Shown here: positions 52,601 to 61,050 of the stretch, piece after piece
Numbering within the stretch: position 1 is the stretch's first letter
Layout: each line of letters starts with the position of its first letter
The notes under the pieces: model-generated
Databases searched by the model: none
Told to the model about the DNA's origin: nothing
The model's input: only the letters and a program-made list of their open reading frames with translations
Program-made: the position numbers and the translations under genes
DNA from: Agromyces mediolanus
GTDB taxonomy: Bacteria; Actinomycetota; Actinomycetes; Actinomycetales; Microbacteriaceae
Length of the DNA stretch: 64,000 nt
Reading direction: 5' to 3'
Assembly (NCBI RefSeq): GCF_023715325.1
Contig: NZ_JAMBNX010000007.1
Location: 186,001 to 250,000, forward strand

Positions 52601-52802
52601 GATCGCCGAGGGGCTCAGCAACCGGCAGATCGGCGAGCGCCTCTTCATCAGCGGCAAGACGGCGAGCGTGCACGTGTCGGCCATCCTGCGCAAGCTCGGC
52701 GCGGCGACCCGCACCGAGGCCGTGTATCGCGCTGGCCTGGCGACATCCGCGTCTCCTGGGAGTCTCCCGACGCCCGGTGGTACGCCGATCGAGCGGGCGT
52801 AG
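49614..52802 (+). CDS. LAL-type LuxR family transcriptional regulator with AAA ATPase and TPR region
   Basis: 1062-residue MalT-like regulator. Walker A GGEAGIGKSRLI (about residue 66), Walker B VVLVVEDLHWIDPASLGLL (about 185-200), a long helical TPR-like middle, and a C-terminal LuxR HTH at about 985-1045 (LTARERQVLALIAEGLSNRQ, then IGERLFISGKTASVHVSAIL). Such proteins are large activators of catabolic or secondary-metabolic genes; no target is evident. GTG 49614 overlaps the small gene; GTG 49683 is an alternative start. Confidence 0.9.
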   Translation: MTIADPLSAERAAAVGGAWQHEEVTTSASAAMIGRDAELVWLDGLLGEAEAGMPRTVVVGGEAGIGKSRLIREFASRVGSKDAAPGPDTPARVIVGQCVDLGAVAAPYAPIKAALRSLVSDIGAERALETVGPGRAAFVALLPELAESGVPGDVVPAVAGPGASGQLHEAVAVLLETVSREQPVVLVVEDLHWIDPASLGLLRFLVRALTASRVMLLLSYRSEDVTRGHPLRPFLAELERDRWVDRRELSRLSRDQVRELAASLVGAAPDEALLDTLFRRSDGVPFFVEEVVGLDGCNDDGQLPDTLRDLLLARYERLSDEAQQLLRLIATGGVRVGHPLLTRVFRGGDDELDEAAREAVLGGVLVVDGEEYGFRHALVREAILADILPGERARFHARYAEAYEALAAAGGRRLAAEISYHWLGANDAMRAFPATVQAMREARAASAFASAAQLGERALALWDVVDRAPADGSGDEAGGGARHGSGGGPGGGTAARIAGMSRMELMGRTASHLRNAGENDRSLAVIKAALAECPRDDPNYPRLLRDRALTLGSDGRPGSIPLLLEALDVLGPDGSAELRASVRTSLAGRYMIDGQLQEAVEMAQTALELAESIGAPRLASVATNIAAVGRAHLEDPVAAAEQLERAKQLAEGDGSALLRYWVNASDLYNLLGDYELAIELAEEGLARARATGLERSSGVILASNAVDPLFALGRWQRGLDLIERALALDPPEPFKIYLWRAEAWAELWRGDLASAGHVLRTNRAAMNAVGEVELQTRQSVGRVATEIALANGDVVTAWREAVPLLDEHEGAIAGYGLPYAWALARTIAAARSGHAAANAEEVELLATASAAEPRLRALLGRFAHWPMHPIWVALIDAELEADRERAVEAWRRAVDAVDDPRALRLLQPYARLRLGEAELEIGERQAAKVSLQAAHDQAEQYGIGAVLASVVRVATAAGLLLEGGGAGRATGVTDAVAAATDATAELTARERQVLALIAEGLSNRQIGERLFISGKTASVHVSAILRKLGAATRTEAVYRAGLATSASPGSLPTPGGTPIERA

Positions 52803-52822
52803 GCTGGCCGAGGAGGCACGAC

Positions 52823-53311
52823 GTGACCGCTTTGGACGACATCCCCTTCTCCACCATGGACGGTGAGCAGCGCTCGCTCGCCGACTACGAGGGCCGCACG
52901 GTGCTCGTCGTCAACGTGGCCTCGCGCTGCGGGCTCACCCCGCAGTACGCGAAGCTCGAGGAGCTTCAGCGGCGCTACGCCGATCGCGGCTTCACGGTGC
53001 TCGGCTTCCCGAGCAACCAGTTCCTGCAGGAGCTGTCGAGCAACGAGGCGATCAGCGAGTTCTGCTCGACGACGTACGGCATCTCGTTCCCGGTGCTCGA
53101 CCGTGTGCGGGTGAACGGCCGCAACGCGCATCCGCTGTACCAGGAGCTGAAGCAGACGCCGGATGCCTCGGGCAAAGCCGGTCGGGTCACGTGGAACTTC
53201 GAGAAGTTCCTCATCTCACCGGCTCGCGAGGTCACGCGCTTCCGCCCGACGACCGAGCCCGACGCCCCCGAGGTGATCGAGGCCATCGAGGCGTCGCTGC
53301 CCGTCACCTGA
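52823..53311 (+). CDS. Glutathione peroxidase-family thiol peroxidase
   Basis: 162-residue thioredoxin-fold peroxidase. The catalytic tetrad is present: Cys36 (VASRCGLTPQY), Gln (GFPSNQF), Trp and Asn (VTWNFEKFLI). It uses Cys rather than selenocysteine and in bacteria generally runs on thioredoxin. GAGGAGG six bases before the GTG. It lies 20 bases after the LuxR gene. Confidence 0.93.
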   Translation: MTALDDIPFSTMDGEQRSLADYEGRTVLVVNVASRCGLTPQYAKLEELQRRYADRGFTVLGFPSNQFLQELSSNEAISEFCSTTYGISFPVLDRVRVNGRNAHPLYQELKQTPDASGKAGRVTWNFEKFLISPAREVTRFRPTTEPDAPEVIEAIEASLPVT

Positions 53312-53354
53312 GCCCGGTAGCGTGGTGGGTCGAGCACCAAGGAGCCCCACCCGC

Positions 53355-53993
53355 ATGAAACCCGGACCCCGGCGCAGCATCAGCCAGGCCGACATCGTCG
53401 ACGCCGCGTTCGAGATCCTCGAGGAGAAGGGCTTCGCGGCCGTCTCCGTACGGGCGGTGGCCGCCGCGCTCGGGCTCACCCCGACCGCGCTCTACACGTA
53501 CTTCCCTTCCAAGGGGGCGCTGCAGGCGGCGATGATCGAGCAGCTCCTCGCCGGGGTCGCCGAGGCCGGAACCGACCCCGAGCCGGCCTGGCGCGAACGG
53601 ATTCACCTCATCGCCACGGCGCTGCGCGACCGCATCGCCGCGCACGCCGGCTCGATCGCGCTGCTCACGAGCGGCCCGCTCGACGGCGAGCGGTCGAGAG
53701 ACCTCGCCGAGGCGCTGATCGCCGCGTTCGCGGACGCCGGCCTCGGTGGCGACGACGCGGCGCGTGCCGGGTACGCGGTGCGGGCGCAGGTCATCGGCGC
53801 CGCGGCGCTGGATGCCGCGGCCGCGGCGGTGCCGGAGGAGACGCCGACCCCGCAGACGCTCTGGAAGGAGCCGAGCCGGCACCCGCGGCTCGAGGCATCC
53901 GCTCACCTGGGGCTCGACTCGGGCGAGGCCGACGCCGCCGCCCGCCGCTGGAGCCTCGACCGGCTCATCGACGGCTTCGTCCCCACGAGGTAA
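53355..53993 (+). CDS. TetR family regulator
   Basis: 212 residues. N-terminal HTH (SQADIVDAAFEILEEKGFAA, VSVRAVAAALGLTPTALYTY) and a helical ligand domain. The ATG at 53355 follows AAGGAG, and a TAGCGT -10 box at 53318-53323 argues against the longer start at 53322, which would sit inside it. Its target is not evident; the gene downstream in the same direction is the DUF389 protein. Confidence 0.88.
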   Translation: MKPGPRRSISQADIVDAAFEILEEKGFAAVSVRAVAAALGLTPTALYTYFPSKGALQAAMIEQLLAGVAEAGTDPEPAWRERIHLIATALRDRIAAHAGSIALLTSGPLDGERSRDLAEALIAAFADAGLGGDDAARAGYAVRAQVIGAAALDAAAAAVPEETPTPQTLWKEPSRHPRLEASAHLGLDSGEADAAARRWSLDRLIDGFVPTR

Positions 53994-54055
53994 CCGGTCG
54001 GTCCGGTCGCGCGCGCCTCGCCCGCCTCGCGCCGTTCGGGCGCGACACTGAGCGC

Positions 54056-55012
54056 ATGCTGCACTTCCGCATGATCGTGCCGAGCGGGCTCGGGCCGGCC
54101 GTGGACCGCGTGCTCGACGGGCATCGCGAGAGCGTCTCGAACCTCATCCGGCTGCCCGGCGCCGCCATCGATCCGGCGGGCGATGTCGTGCTCTGCGACG
54201 TCGAGCGCACGGCGGCGAGCGAACTCCTCGGCGAGCTGCACGCCGCCGGCCTCGAGCGCTCCGGGTCCATCTCGATCGAATCGGTCGATCTGACCCTGTC
54301 GCGGCACGCGAAGCGCAACGCGGCCAGCGTGTTCGGCGGTGAGGACGACGCCGTCGTCTGGCAGGAGGTCGAGGCGCGCGCCGGCGACGAGGTGCGGCTC
54401 ACCGCCACGTTCCTCGTGTTCATGGCGGTCGCGACCATGATCGCGGCGGTCGGCGTGGTCAGCGACCAGCCGATCCTCATCGTCGGTGCCATGGTCGTCG
54501 GACCGGACTTCGGCCCGCTCGCCGCGATGGCCGTCGGCATCGTCCGGCGCAGATGGCGGGTCGTCGGACGTTCGGCCGTGGCCATCCTGCTCGGCTACGC
54601 CTCGGCGATCGTCTTGGCGATGCTGTTCAGCCTGGTCATGGTGAGCTGGGCAGTGTTCCCCGCCGACCCCTTCGCCTCCTCGCACCCGGCGACGGAGTTC
54701 ATCTGGACGCCGAACGTGCTGAGCTACATCGTCGGCTTCCTGGCGGGCATCGCCGGCGTGCTCTCCCTGACGTCGGCGAAGTCGGGCGCGCTCATCGGCG
54801 TGCTCATCTCGGTCACGACGGTGCCCGCGGCCGGCGCGGCGGCGCTCGCGCTCGCGGCGGGCGAGTGGCACACGCTCGGCACCTCGCTGCTGCAATTCGT
54901 GGTGAACCTCGCGGCGATCGTCACCGGCGGCGTGGTCACCCTGTTCGTGCAGATCCGGTTCGTGCGCGGCGGCGTGCGCCGTGGCGAGCGGGCCGGGTCC
55001 CGCCGGGCCTGA
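54056..55012 (+). CDS. DUF389 (TIGR00341 family) membrane protein
   Basis: 318 residues. A soluble N-terminal domain of about 110 residues is followed by about six helices with the family motif IVGAMVVGPDFGPLAAMAVG and SAKSGALIGVLISVTTVPAA. Function unknown. It follows the TetR gene by 62 bases and ends at a hairpin terminator. Confidence 0.88.
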   Translation: MLHFRMIVPSGLGPAVDRVLDGHRESVSNLIRLPGAAIDPAGDVVLCDVERTAASELLGELHAAGLERSGSISIESVDLTLSRHAKRNAASVFGGEDDAVVWQEVEARAGDEVRLTATFLVFMAVATMIAAVGVVSDQPILIVGAMVVGPDFGPLAAMAVGIVRRRWRVVGRSAVAILLGYASAIVLAMLFSLVMVSWAVFPADPFASSHPATEFIWTPNVLSYIVGFLAGIAGVLSLTSAKSGALIGVLISVTTVPAAGAAALALAAGEWHTLGTSLLQFVVNLAAIVTGGVVTLFVQIRFVRGGVRRGERAGSRRA

Positions 55013-55040
55013 CCTCGGCCCACCGCCCTGACACGACCGA

Positions 55041-55069
55041 GCGCCGGCCCCCGCGAGGGGAGCCGGCGC
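55041..55069. terminator. Hairpin terminator between DUF389 and metalloprotease genes
   Basis: GCGCCGGC and GCCGGCGC form a perfect 8-base stem, with an inner CCCC/GGGG pairing. It sits between convergent stops at 55012 and 55086 and can serve both. Confidence 0.65.
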
Positions 55070-55085
55070 CCGGGTCATGCGACGG

Positions 55086-57968
55086 TCACTCCGCCTTCGG
55101 CGGCGTGATCTGGATCAGCGCCGTCGTGTTGTCCTTCATCGGCTTCTTCAGCTTGATGACGGTGCCGTAGCCCACGCCGTCGTCGACCGGGTTGCCCGAG
55201 CCGAACGGCCCGACCCCCGCGTCCACGCCGTCGTACGCCGGCAGGCGGTTGCCCTCGAGGTCGTACAGCGGGGTGCTGTACTGGGCGTTGCCCACCGAGG
55301 GCACCACGGTCGAGGCATCCCGGTCGCGGTAGAACAGCGCGCCGTCCGACTCGCGCAGCGCGAAGCCCGGCACCCAGCCCTGGTCGTCGGTGAAGGTGCT
55401 CACCGGCTTGAGGGCGGGGATGTCCGTGCAGTACTCGGTGAAGGCGTCATCGACGATGCACTCCGTGAAGGGGTACGTCTTCTGCACGCCGAAGGCGGCG
55501 TTCGAGGACTGCGCCCGGGAGGGCATCACGTTGAGCGTCGACGGGTCGAGGTCGGCGGCCGCTCCGGTCCGCTGCAGCGGATTGAAGTGGCTGTCGACGA
55601 TGAGCAGGCCGCCCTTGGCGCCGTAGCTCGGCAGCGCCGCCTCGTTGGCCGTGATCATGTTCGAGTCGCCGTACGTCGTGTCCCGGTACCAGACGAGCAT
55701 GCCGGGCGCGTTGTAGGCGAGCTTCTCGACCTTCCAGGCGCCCTCCTGGTACACGCTGTTGTACGCGTACTTCAGGCCCTGGTCGAAGCCGTCCATGTTC
55801 CGCCACTCGACGAGGTAGTACTGCGCCTTGACGGAGGTGCCGGTGTCCTGACGCCAGCCGGGGCCGGTCGTCGTGGTGAACGAGGCCACCTCGGCGGTCC
55901 AGCCGTTGTCGCCCTGCTCGACGTCGTCGCTCCACACGGTGTCGGCGCCGCTCGTGACCGCGAAGTCGTCGGCGAACCATCCGCGCTCCTGGAAGGCCGC
56001 GTCCGTCGCGAGCCGGAGGCGCAGCTGCACCGTCTGCCCGGCGTACGAGGTCAGGTCGACGTAGTCGTGACGCCACCCGCCGGTCGACCCGGTCAGACCG
56101 TACTTCTTCGGCGTCCCGGCGCCGAAGTCGCTGAGCCGGCCGTTCGGGTCGGCGTAGCCGTCAGGTGTGGTGACCTCGGCGCCGGCCTCGTCGAAGACCT
56201 TCTGCTCGGTCCACGTCGTGCCGCCGTCGGTCGAGACCTCGACGAAGCCGAAGTCCCAGTCCTCCTCGATCACGAAGTCGTTCCACATCCAGAACTTCGG
56301 ATCTGCGGCGGGCACGTCGACCGTGCGGCCGAGGCGGAGGTCCGCCCAGTCCTGGTCGGAGCCGGTGTACCACATGTTCTCGCCGCTGTGCGGGGTCGCG
56401 AGGGTCACCACCTTGTCGGGCAGGTTGACCTTCACACCGTCCTCGGAGCCCTTCAGCGGACGGGAGTTCTGACCCACTTTGAAGGTGTCCGGACGGTCGC
56501 CCGGGTTCATCTCCGCCGGGTCGGCCCAACCGAGCACGTACTTGTCCCAGAGGCCCATGTGCGTCGGCATCGACTGGAAGATGGGGCCGGCGTGCGAGCC
56601 GGAGCTCATCAGGTCCCAGAAGTCGACGTCGGAGTCACCGGCGTTCGAGGTGTCGTACAGGTCGGGCAGGCCGAGGTCGTGGCCGTACTCGTGCGCGAAC
56701 ACGCCGACGCCCGAGTCCTCGGGCTGCACGATGTAGTTCGACAGCTTGAGGTCGGTGCCGGGGATGGCTGCGCCGCCCGCGACGGCCGAGGAGTGCGCCC
56801 AGAGGGCGTAGGTGCCCTCGGCGCCGCCGCCGCCCGACTTGTCCTCGCCCGCGTGCACGAGCACCACGTGGTCGATCACGCCGTCCGGCTCGAAGAGGTC
56901 ACCGTCTCCGTCGCGGTCGCCCTGGTCCTCGATGTCGTAGTCGGCCCAGGGGAAGTCGGGCTGCGCGGCCGACAGTGCCGCGACCGCGTCGATCGGGAGC
57001 TGGCCGGGGCCGAGCGGGTTGTCGGGGTGGCCCTGCATGTCCTGCATGGGGCCGGCCTCGTAGACGCCCTCCTCGTTCTGGTGGCACACCGTGGCGCCGT
57101 AGTACGCCTCGGAGTGCGGCACCGTCACCCACGCGGTCGCCTCACCGGTGACGGTGTAGGCGCCCTGCGACATCTCCTCGTACATGTTCTTCATCGTGTA
57201 GCCGGAGATGTCGATGCCCGCGCGGCCGTCGGGCCCGCGGAGATCCGTGCGGACGCGCTCCGTGATGCCCTTGTCGCTGAACAGCATCTTGTTGTAGTGC
57301 TCGCTCGAGAAGTCGGGCACCCACATCGAGTTGTTGTCCTCGAGCTCGTAGTCGGCGGGGTTCGGGATGTTGTTGTGCCGCGGGCCGCTCTGCGGGGCCC
57401 CCGGCTTGCACTCCGTCGCGCCGAACTCGGTGGGCACGTACACGTCGCTGAAGTCGTCGACCACCGTGTCGTCGAACTCCACGAGGATCGTGAGGAGCTT
57501 CGCCTCCTGCGTCTCGTCGGCCTGCTTGTAATTGGGCTTCTTGTGCTTGTTGCCCTTCCAGCCGGGGCCCTGCCCCTGGCCGCCGCGGTCCCATTTCAGT
57601 TCCTTGGGGCTCTTGCCGGTCTTGTTCGACTGGTCTTCGAGCTGGGCGAGCCCTCGGGCGGCCACTGGGTTGCCGGCCGAGTACTTCTCGTCGACGATCT
57701 TGGCCTGTTCGAGCGCGGTCATGCCGCGGGCCGTGTCGTTCTTCGCCCCGTTCACGTCGACGACCACTTCGTCGTCGCCGAAGGCGCTTTCCGCTCGCGG
57801 TGCGACGTAGTTCATGTAGTACTCGTCGTCACCGATCACCGGCGCGGTGACGGGCGATGGCGACGCATTCGCTGGCGCGATGCTCAGGGTCGCCAGACCG
57901 GCGGCCGCGAGCGCGAGCACAGATGTCGTCGCCACCACGCGCCGCGCGCGAGTGGAGTTTCCAGACAT
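55086..57968 (-). CDS. Secreted M6 family metalloprotease (immune inhibitor A type)
   Basis: 960 residues: signal peptide (VVATTSVLALAAAGLATLSI, cleavage after ANA), a propeptide, and a catalytic domain with zinc motif HEYGHDLGLPD near residues 422-432 and a later WDLMSSGSH. The C-terminal half has beta-sandwich modules (DWDFGFVEVSTDGGTTWTEQ, LRLRLATDAAFQERGWFADDF), as in InhA proteins. GGAGGGAGAAGC precedes the ATG. It is divergent from a small lipoprotein, 267 bases apart. Confidence 0.92.
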   Translation of the reverse strand: MSGNSTRARRVVATTSVLALAAAGLATLSIAPANASPSPVTAPVIGDDEYYMNYVAPRAESAFGDDEVVVDVNGAKNDTARGMTALEQAKIVDEKYSAGNPVAARGLAQLEDQSNKTGKSPKELKWDRGGQGQGPGWKGNKHKKPNYKQADETQEAKLLTILVEFDDTVVDDFSDVYVPTEFGATECKPGAPQSGPRHNNIPNPADYELEDNNSMWVPDFSSEHYNKMLFSDKGITERVRTDLRGPDGRAGIDISGYTMKNMYEEMSQGAYTVTGEATAWVTVPHSEAYYGATVCHQNEEGVYEAGPMQDMQGHPDNPLGPGQLPIDAVAALSAAQPDFPWADYDIEDQGDRDGDGDLFEPDGVIDHVVLVHAGEDKSGGGGAEGTYALWAHSSAVAGGAAIPGTDLKLSNYIVQPEDSGVGVFAHEYGHDLGLPDLYDTSNAGDSDVDFWDLMSSGSHAGPIFQSMPTHMGLWDKYVLGWADPAEMNPGDRPDTFKVGQNSRPLKGSEDGVKVNLPDKVVTLATPHSGENMWYTGSDQDWADLRLGRTVDVPAADPKFWMWNDFVIEEDWDFGFVEVSTDGGTTWTEQKVFDEAGAEVTTPDGYADPNGRLSDFGAGTPKKYGLTGSTGGWRHDYVDLTSYAGQTVQLRLRLATDAAFQERGWFADDFAVTSGADTVWSDDVEQGDNGWTAEVASFTTTTGPGWRQDTGTSVKAQYYLVEWRNMDGFDQGLKYAYNSVYQEGAWKVEKLAYNAPGMLVWYRDTTYGDSNMITANEAALPSYGAKGGLLIVDSHFNPLQRTGAAADLDPSTLNVMPSRAQSSNAAFGVQKTYPFTECIVDDAFTEYCTDIPALKPVSTFTDDQGWVPGFALRESDGALFYRDRDASTVVPSVGNAQYSTPLYDLEGNRLPAYDGVDAGVGPFGSGNPVDDGVGYGTVIKLKKPMKDNTTALIQITPPKAE

Positions 57969-58235
57969 GCTTCTCCCTCCGAGCACCGCCGCGTGGGTTC
58001 GTCGCGCCGGTGCGACTGGCACGCGTCGATCAGACGCGCGTACTCGGCATCATGCACCGTGTACCCCGTTTGGGGGAAGAGGGGAATTTCGATCCCCTGG
58101 CGGATCGTCGCGATCGGGGCGGCGTCGGCACCGTGCGTGCGAGGATCTTCGATCCTCTCGGCATCCTGCGTCAGATCTTCGCGTCGCGCTACGCTGGCGG
58201 TGGCGCGGAGCCGCGCCGGATTCGGGGGGATCAGG
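57969..58235. other. Divergent promoter region of the M6 protease and lipoprotein
   Basis: 267 bases without a gene. Two similar boxes, AATTTCGATCCCCT near 58086-58099 and ATCTTCGATCCTCT near 58144-58157, stand about 58 bases apart; the first forms the right arm of a small AGGGG/CCCCT hairpin. They could be binding sites of a shared regulator. Confidence 0.35.
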
Positions 58236-58721
58236 ATGTCTCGACTGGGGGCGGTCGGCTTCGACGGACTCGGCGAGCCGGGGGAGCCGGCGGGTTCGCT
58301 TCGACGGGCTCAGCGAACCAGGCGATTCGCGGCGCTGCTCGCCGCCGCAGCGCTCGCTGCGGCGCTCAGCGGCTGCGCCGCGGGCAGCACGGAAGCGCCG
58401 AGTCAGAGTCCGACCGCGAGCGATGGCGCCTCGGTGCTGCCGCCGGTCATCGTCGATCTCGGCGCCGTGGACGGCACGACCGTCGAGGTGCCCGTCGGCG
58501 GCACGGTCGACCTGGTGGGCGACGACGAGCACTTCCTCGCCTGGACGGCGGAGCTCTCCGACCCGGAGGTCGCCGAGTTCGTCCCGGGCGCGGACGACGG
58601 CTCGGCGCAGTTCAACCCGGGATTGACCGCGCTCGCCGAGGGCGACACCGAGGTGGCGCTCACGAACGACGAGTCCGGCCAGCAGGTCGAGTTCACCGTC
58701 GAGGTGGTCCCGGCGCCCTAG
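58236..58721 (+). CDS. Small secreted lipoprotein with an Ig-like/inhibitor-like domain
   Basis: 161 residues. Lipobox AAALSGCAAG follows a hydrophobic stretch (FAALLAAAALAAALSG), and the mature part, about 110 residues, is all-beta in pattern (TTVEVPVGGTVDLVG, DTEVALTNDESGQQVEFTVE). The order of strands faintly recalls chagasin-type protease inhibitors, but their NPTTGY and RPW motifs are absent. The N-terminal 25 residues before the hydrophobic core are coded by two copies of the dispersed 22-base element, giving an unusually long signal n-region. GGGGGGATCAGG precedes the ATG. Confidence 0.75.
   Translation: MSRLGAVGFDGLGEPGEPAGSLRRAQRTRRFAALLAAAALAAALSGCAAGSTEAPSQSPTASDGASVLPPVIVDLGAVDGTTVEVPVGGTVDLVGDDEHFLAWTAELSDPEVAEFVPGADDGSAQFNPGLTALAEGDTEVALTNDESGQQVEFTVEVVPAP
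58257..58319 (+). repeat. Dispersed 22-base element, cluster III (inside a coding sequence)
   Basis: A degenerate copy at 58257-58279 and a full copy at 58298-58319 of the CTTCGACGGGCTCAGCGAAC element, both inside the 5' end of the lipoprotein gene. They add residues GFDGLGEP and SLRRAQRT to the signal peptide n-region. Confidence 0.8.
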
Positions 58722-58754
58722 CGCGGCCGGCGAAGGGCCCGCCGGCTCGGGCCC

Positions 58755-58865
58755 GCTTCGACGGGCTCAGCGAACCAGCGCTTCGACGGGCTCAGCGAAC
58801 CAGCGCTTCGACGGGCTCGCTTCGACGGGCTCAGCGAACCAGCGCTTCGACGGGCTCAGCGGACC
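58755..58865. repeat. Dispersed 22-base element, cluster IV
   Basis: Copies at 58755-58776, 58779-58801, 58819-58840 and 58843-58865 with a truncated copy at 58803-58818, all in the same orientation, between the convergent lipoprotein and HAD genes. No inverted partner here, so the cluster does not fold as tightly as I and II. Confidence 0.85.
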
Positions 58866-58871
58866 AGGCGC

Positions 58872-59564
58872 TCAGCCCAGCAGCAGCTTGCCGAGCTGGT
58901 CGCTCGAGTGCACGATGGCGAGCGCGTCGGCGGCCTCGGCGGGCGAGCCGTAGCCCCACTCGACGACGATCGTCGGCACGTCGTGCGCCGCGGCGCCGAG
59001 GATGTCGTAGCCCCGGTCGCCGACCATGACGGCGTGCAAGGCATCCACTCCGGCGTCACCGAGCCGGCGCAGTGCCTCGGCGACGACGTCGGCCTTGGTG
59101 GTGCGGGAGTCGTCCTCGCTGGCGCCGGTGATCGTGGTGAAGTACCGGCTGAGCCCGGCGTGCTCGAGCACGGTGCGCGCGACGGCCTCGGGCTTCGAGG
59201 TGGCGAGGGCGACCGGGATGCCGGCGGCGTGCAGCCGCTCGAGGAGGCCGGCGATGCCGGGGAAGACGGGGGAGCGGATGGCCCGCTGGTTGTAGTGCGC
59301 CCGGTAGATGCCGAGGGCGTGCCGGGCCTGCTCGTCGTCGAGTCCCGCGGAGAGGCGGAGGCTGTCGAGCAGCGGCGGGCCCACGTAGTCGCGCAGGGTT
59401 GCCTCGTCGGGGACGGGCAGCCCCACCGTGTCGAAGGTGTGGGCGAGGGAGCGGGTGATGTCTCCGGCGGAGTCGATGATCGTGCCGTCGAGGTCGAACA
59501 GCACGGCCGACCAGGTTCGGGTGGCGACGACGGGTGCCGGGGGGAGCAGCGTGTCAGAGGTCAC
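58872..59564 (-). CDS. HAD family phosphatase (phosphoglycolate phosphatase-like)
   Basis: 230 residues. HAD motif I is VLFDLDGTIIDS (Asp24 nucleophile, Asp26), motif II VALATSKPE, motif III lysine near TTKADVVAEAL and motif IV VMVGDRGYDILGAA. The cap domain is the helical C1 type of Gph/beta-phosphoglucomutase relatives. Housekeeping clean-up of 2-phosphoglycolate is likely but not proven. Confidence 0.88.
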   Translation of the reverse strand: MTSDTLLPPAPVVATRTWSAVLFDLDGTIIDSAGDITRSLAHTFDTVGLPVPDEATLRDYVGPPLLDSLRLSAGLDDEQARHALGIYRAHYNQRAIRSPVFPGIAGLLERLHAAGIPVALATSKPEAVARTVLEHAGLSRYFTTITGASEDDSRTTKADVVAEALRRLGDAGVDALHAVMVGDRGYDILGAAAHDVPTIVVEWGYGSPAEAADALAIVHSSDQLGKLLLG

Positions 59565-59641
59565 CGTGACATCCTATGGGCGCGCGCCTCCGTGAAAGCC
59601 GAGTACCGCTCGGGTCCGGTGCTGGCCGCGTCCCACCGCGC

Positions 59642-60337
59642 TCAGAACAGCCGGGCGTGCCCGCTGTCGACGCCGCGCATCTCGTCGTAGTCGAGCACGA
59701 CGCAGCGGATGCCCCGGTCCTCGGCCAGCGTGCGCGCCTGAGGCTTGATCTCCTGGGCGGCGAAGACGCCGCGCACGGGCGCGAGCCGCGGGTCGCGGTT
59801 CATCAGCTCGAGGTAGCGGGTGAGCTGCTCGACGCCGTCGATGTCGCCCCGGCGCTTCAGCTCGACGGCGACGCTCGCGCCCGCCTCGTCGGTGGCGAGG
59901 ATGTCGACGGGGCCGATCGCGGTCATGTACTCGCGGCGGATCAGCCGATAGCCGTCGCCGAGCCGCTCGATCTGCTCGGCGAGCAGCTGCTGCAGGTGGG
60001 CCTCGACGCCGTCCTTCTGCAGGCCGGGGTCGATGCCGAGCTCGTGCGCCGAGTCGTGCAGCACCTCGTGGATCTTCACGATGAGCCGGTCGGCCGTCTT
60101 CTTGTGCGTCACCGTCCACACCTGCGTGATGCCGCCGGCGGCCTGCTCTTCGTCGGGCTCGGCCTCGGCGAGCGTGCAGGGCGGGCTCATCCAGTTGAGC
60201 GGCTTGTAGCTGCCGCCGTCGGAGTGCACGAGCAGGCTGCCGTCGCCCTTGACCATGAGCAGGCGGGTCGCGAGCGGCAGATGGGCGGAGAGCCGGCCGG
60301 CGTAGTCGACGGAGCAGCGGGCGATGACGAGACGCAC
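59642..60337 (-). CDS. nucS: Mismatch-specific endonuclease NucS (EndoMS)
   Basis: 231 residues. Carries the N-terminal DNA-binding domain ([27 protein letters not shown]) and a PD-(D/E)XK-type nuclease core ([23 protein letters not shown]). It ends in RLF, the usual beta-clamp-binding tail. NucS replaces MutS/MutL mismatch repair in actinobacteria and archaea. GTG start. Confidence 0.95.
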   Translation of the reverse strand: MRLVIARCSVDYAGRLSAHLPLATRLLMVKGDGSLLVHSDGGSYKPLNWMSPPCTLAEAEPDEEQAAGGITQVWTVTHKKTADRLIVKIHEVLHDSAHELGIDPGLQKDGVEAHLQQLLAEQIERLGDGYRLIRREYMTAIGPVDILATDEAGASVAVELKRRGDIDGVEQLTRYLELMNRDPRLAPVRGVFAAQEIKPQARTLAEDRGIRCVVLDYDEMRGVDSGHARLF

Positions 60338-60385
60338 CGTTCGAGTGTACGCGGCCCTCGCGGCGCGCTCGCCGCCTCGCGGCCG

Positions 60386-60940
60386 TCACGCCCGCAGGTA
60401 CGTCACCACCACGACCCCGTTGTCGAAGCGCCGGGTGTCGACGAGTCGGAGCTGCTGGCGCACGCCGTCGGGCAGCGCCTTCGCGCCGCCGCCGAGCAGG
60501 CACGGCGCGACGTAGAGCGAGAGCTCGTCGACGATCCCGGCGCGCAGCGCCTCGGCCGCGAGCATCGCGCCGCCGACGAGCACGTCGGCCTCGGCGGTGC
60601 GAGCGAACTCCCGCACCGCCTGCGGGTCGAAGCTGCGCTCGAGCGTCGTGCGCGGCGTCGACACCTCGTCGAGCGTCGCCGAGTAGACGACCTTGTCGGT
60701 CGCCCGCCAGACCTCCTGGAAGTCGGCCTCGACGGGGGAGAGCTCGGCCGGATCGAAGTCCTCCCAGACTCGCATCACCTCGTAGAGCCGGCGCCCGTAG
60801 AGGTGGGTGCCGACCGTGCGCATCCGGTCGTTGATGAACTGGTGCTGATCGGGACTCGGGTCGCTGAAGTCGAAGCTGCCCTGCTCGTCGGTGATGTAGC
60901 CGTCGAGCGAGCAGTTCGTGGAGTAGAGCAGTGCGGCCAT
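60386..60940 (-). CDS. Dihydrofolate reductase family (RibD C-terminal) protein
   Basis: 184 residues with the DHFR/RibD reductase fold: LLYSTNCSLDGYITDEQGSF, TVGTHLYGRRLYEVM, VLVGGAMLAAEALRAGIVDE and LLGGGAKALPDG. NADPH-dependent reductase of unknown substrate. AGGAGGT before the ATG at 60940 decides the start over an in-frame extension to 61018 that would run into the divergent pcp promoter. Confidence 0.9.
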   Translation of the reverse strand: MAALLYSTNCSLDGYITDEQGSFDFSDPSPDQHQFINDRMRTVGTHLYGRRLYEVMRVWEDFDPAELSPVEADFQEVWRATDKVVYSATLDEVSTPRTTLERSFDPQAVREFARTAEADVLVGGAMLAAEALRAGIVDELSLYVAPCLLGGGAKALPDGVRQQLRLVDTRRFDNGVVVVTYLRA

Positions 60941-61050
60941 GTCGGTACCTCCTGGCGCACATGGTGCACCTCCCGGACGGATGCCGCCAGAGTTGATCCA
61001 CACCGAGCCGATGCGCACCGAGCTGCTCCCGCCGCTCGTGGAATCCTGGA

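Noticed and set aside
53322-53354. Longer N-terminus for the TetR gene, starting at 53322
   Set aside because: It would start inside the TAGCGT -10 box, and the ATG at 53355 has an AAGGAG site.
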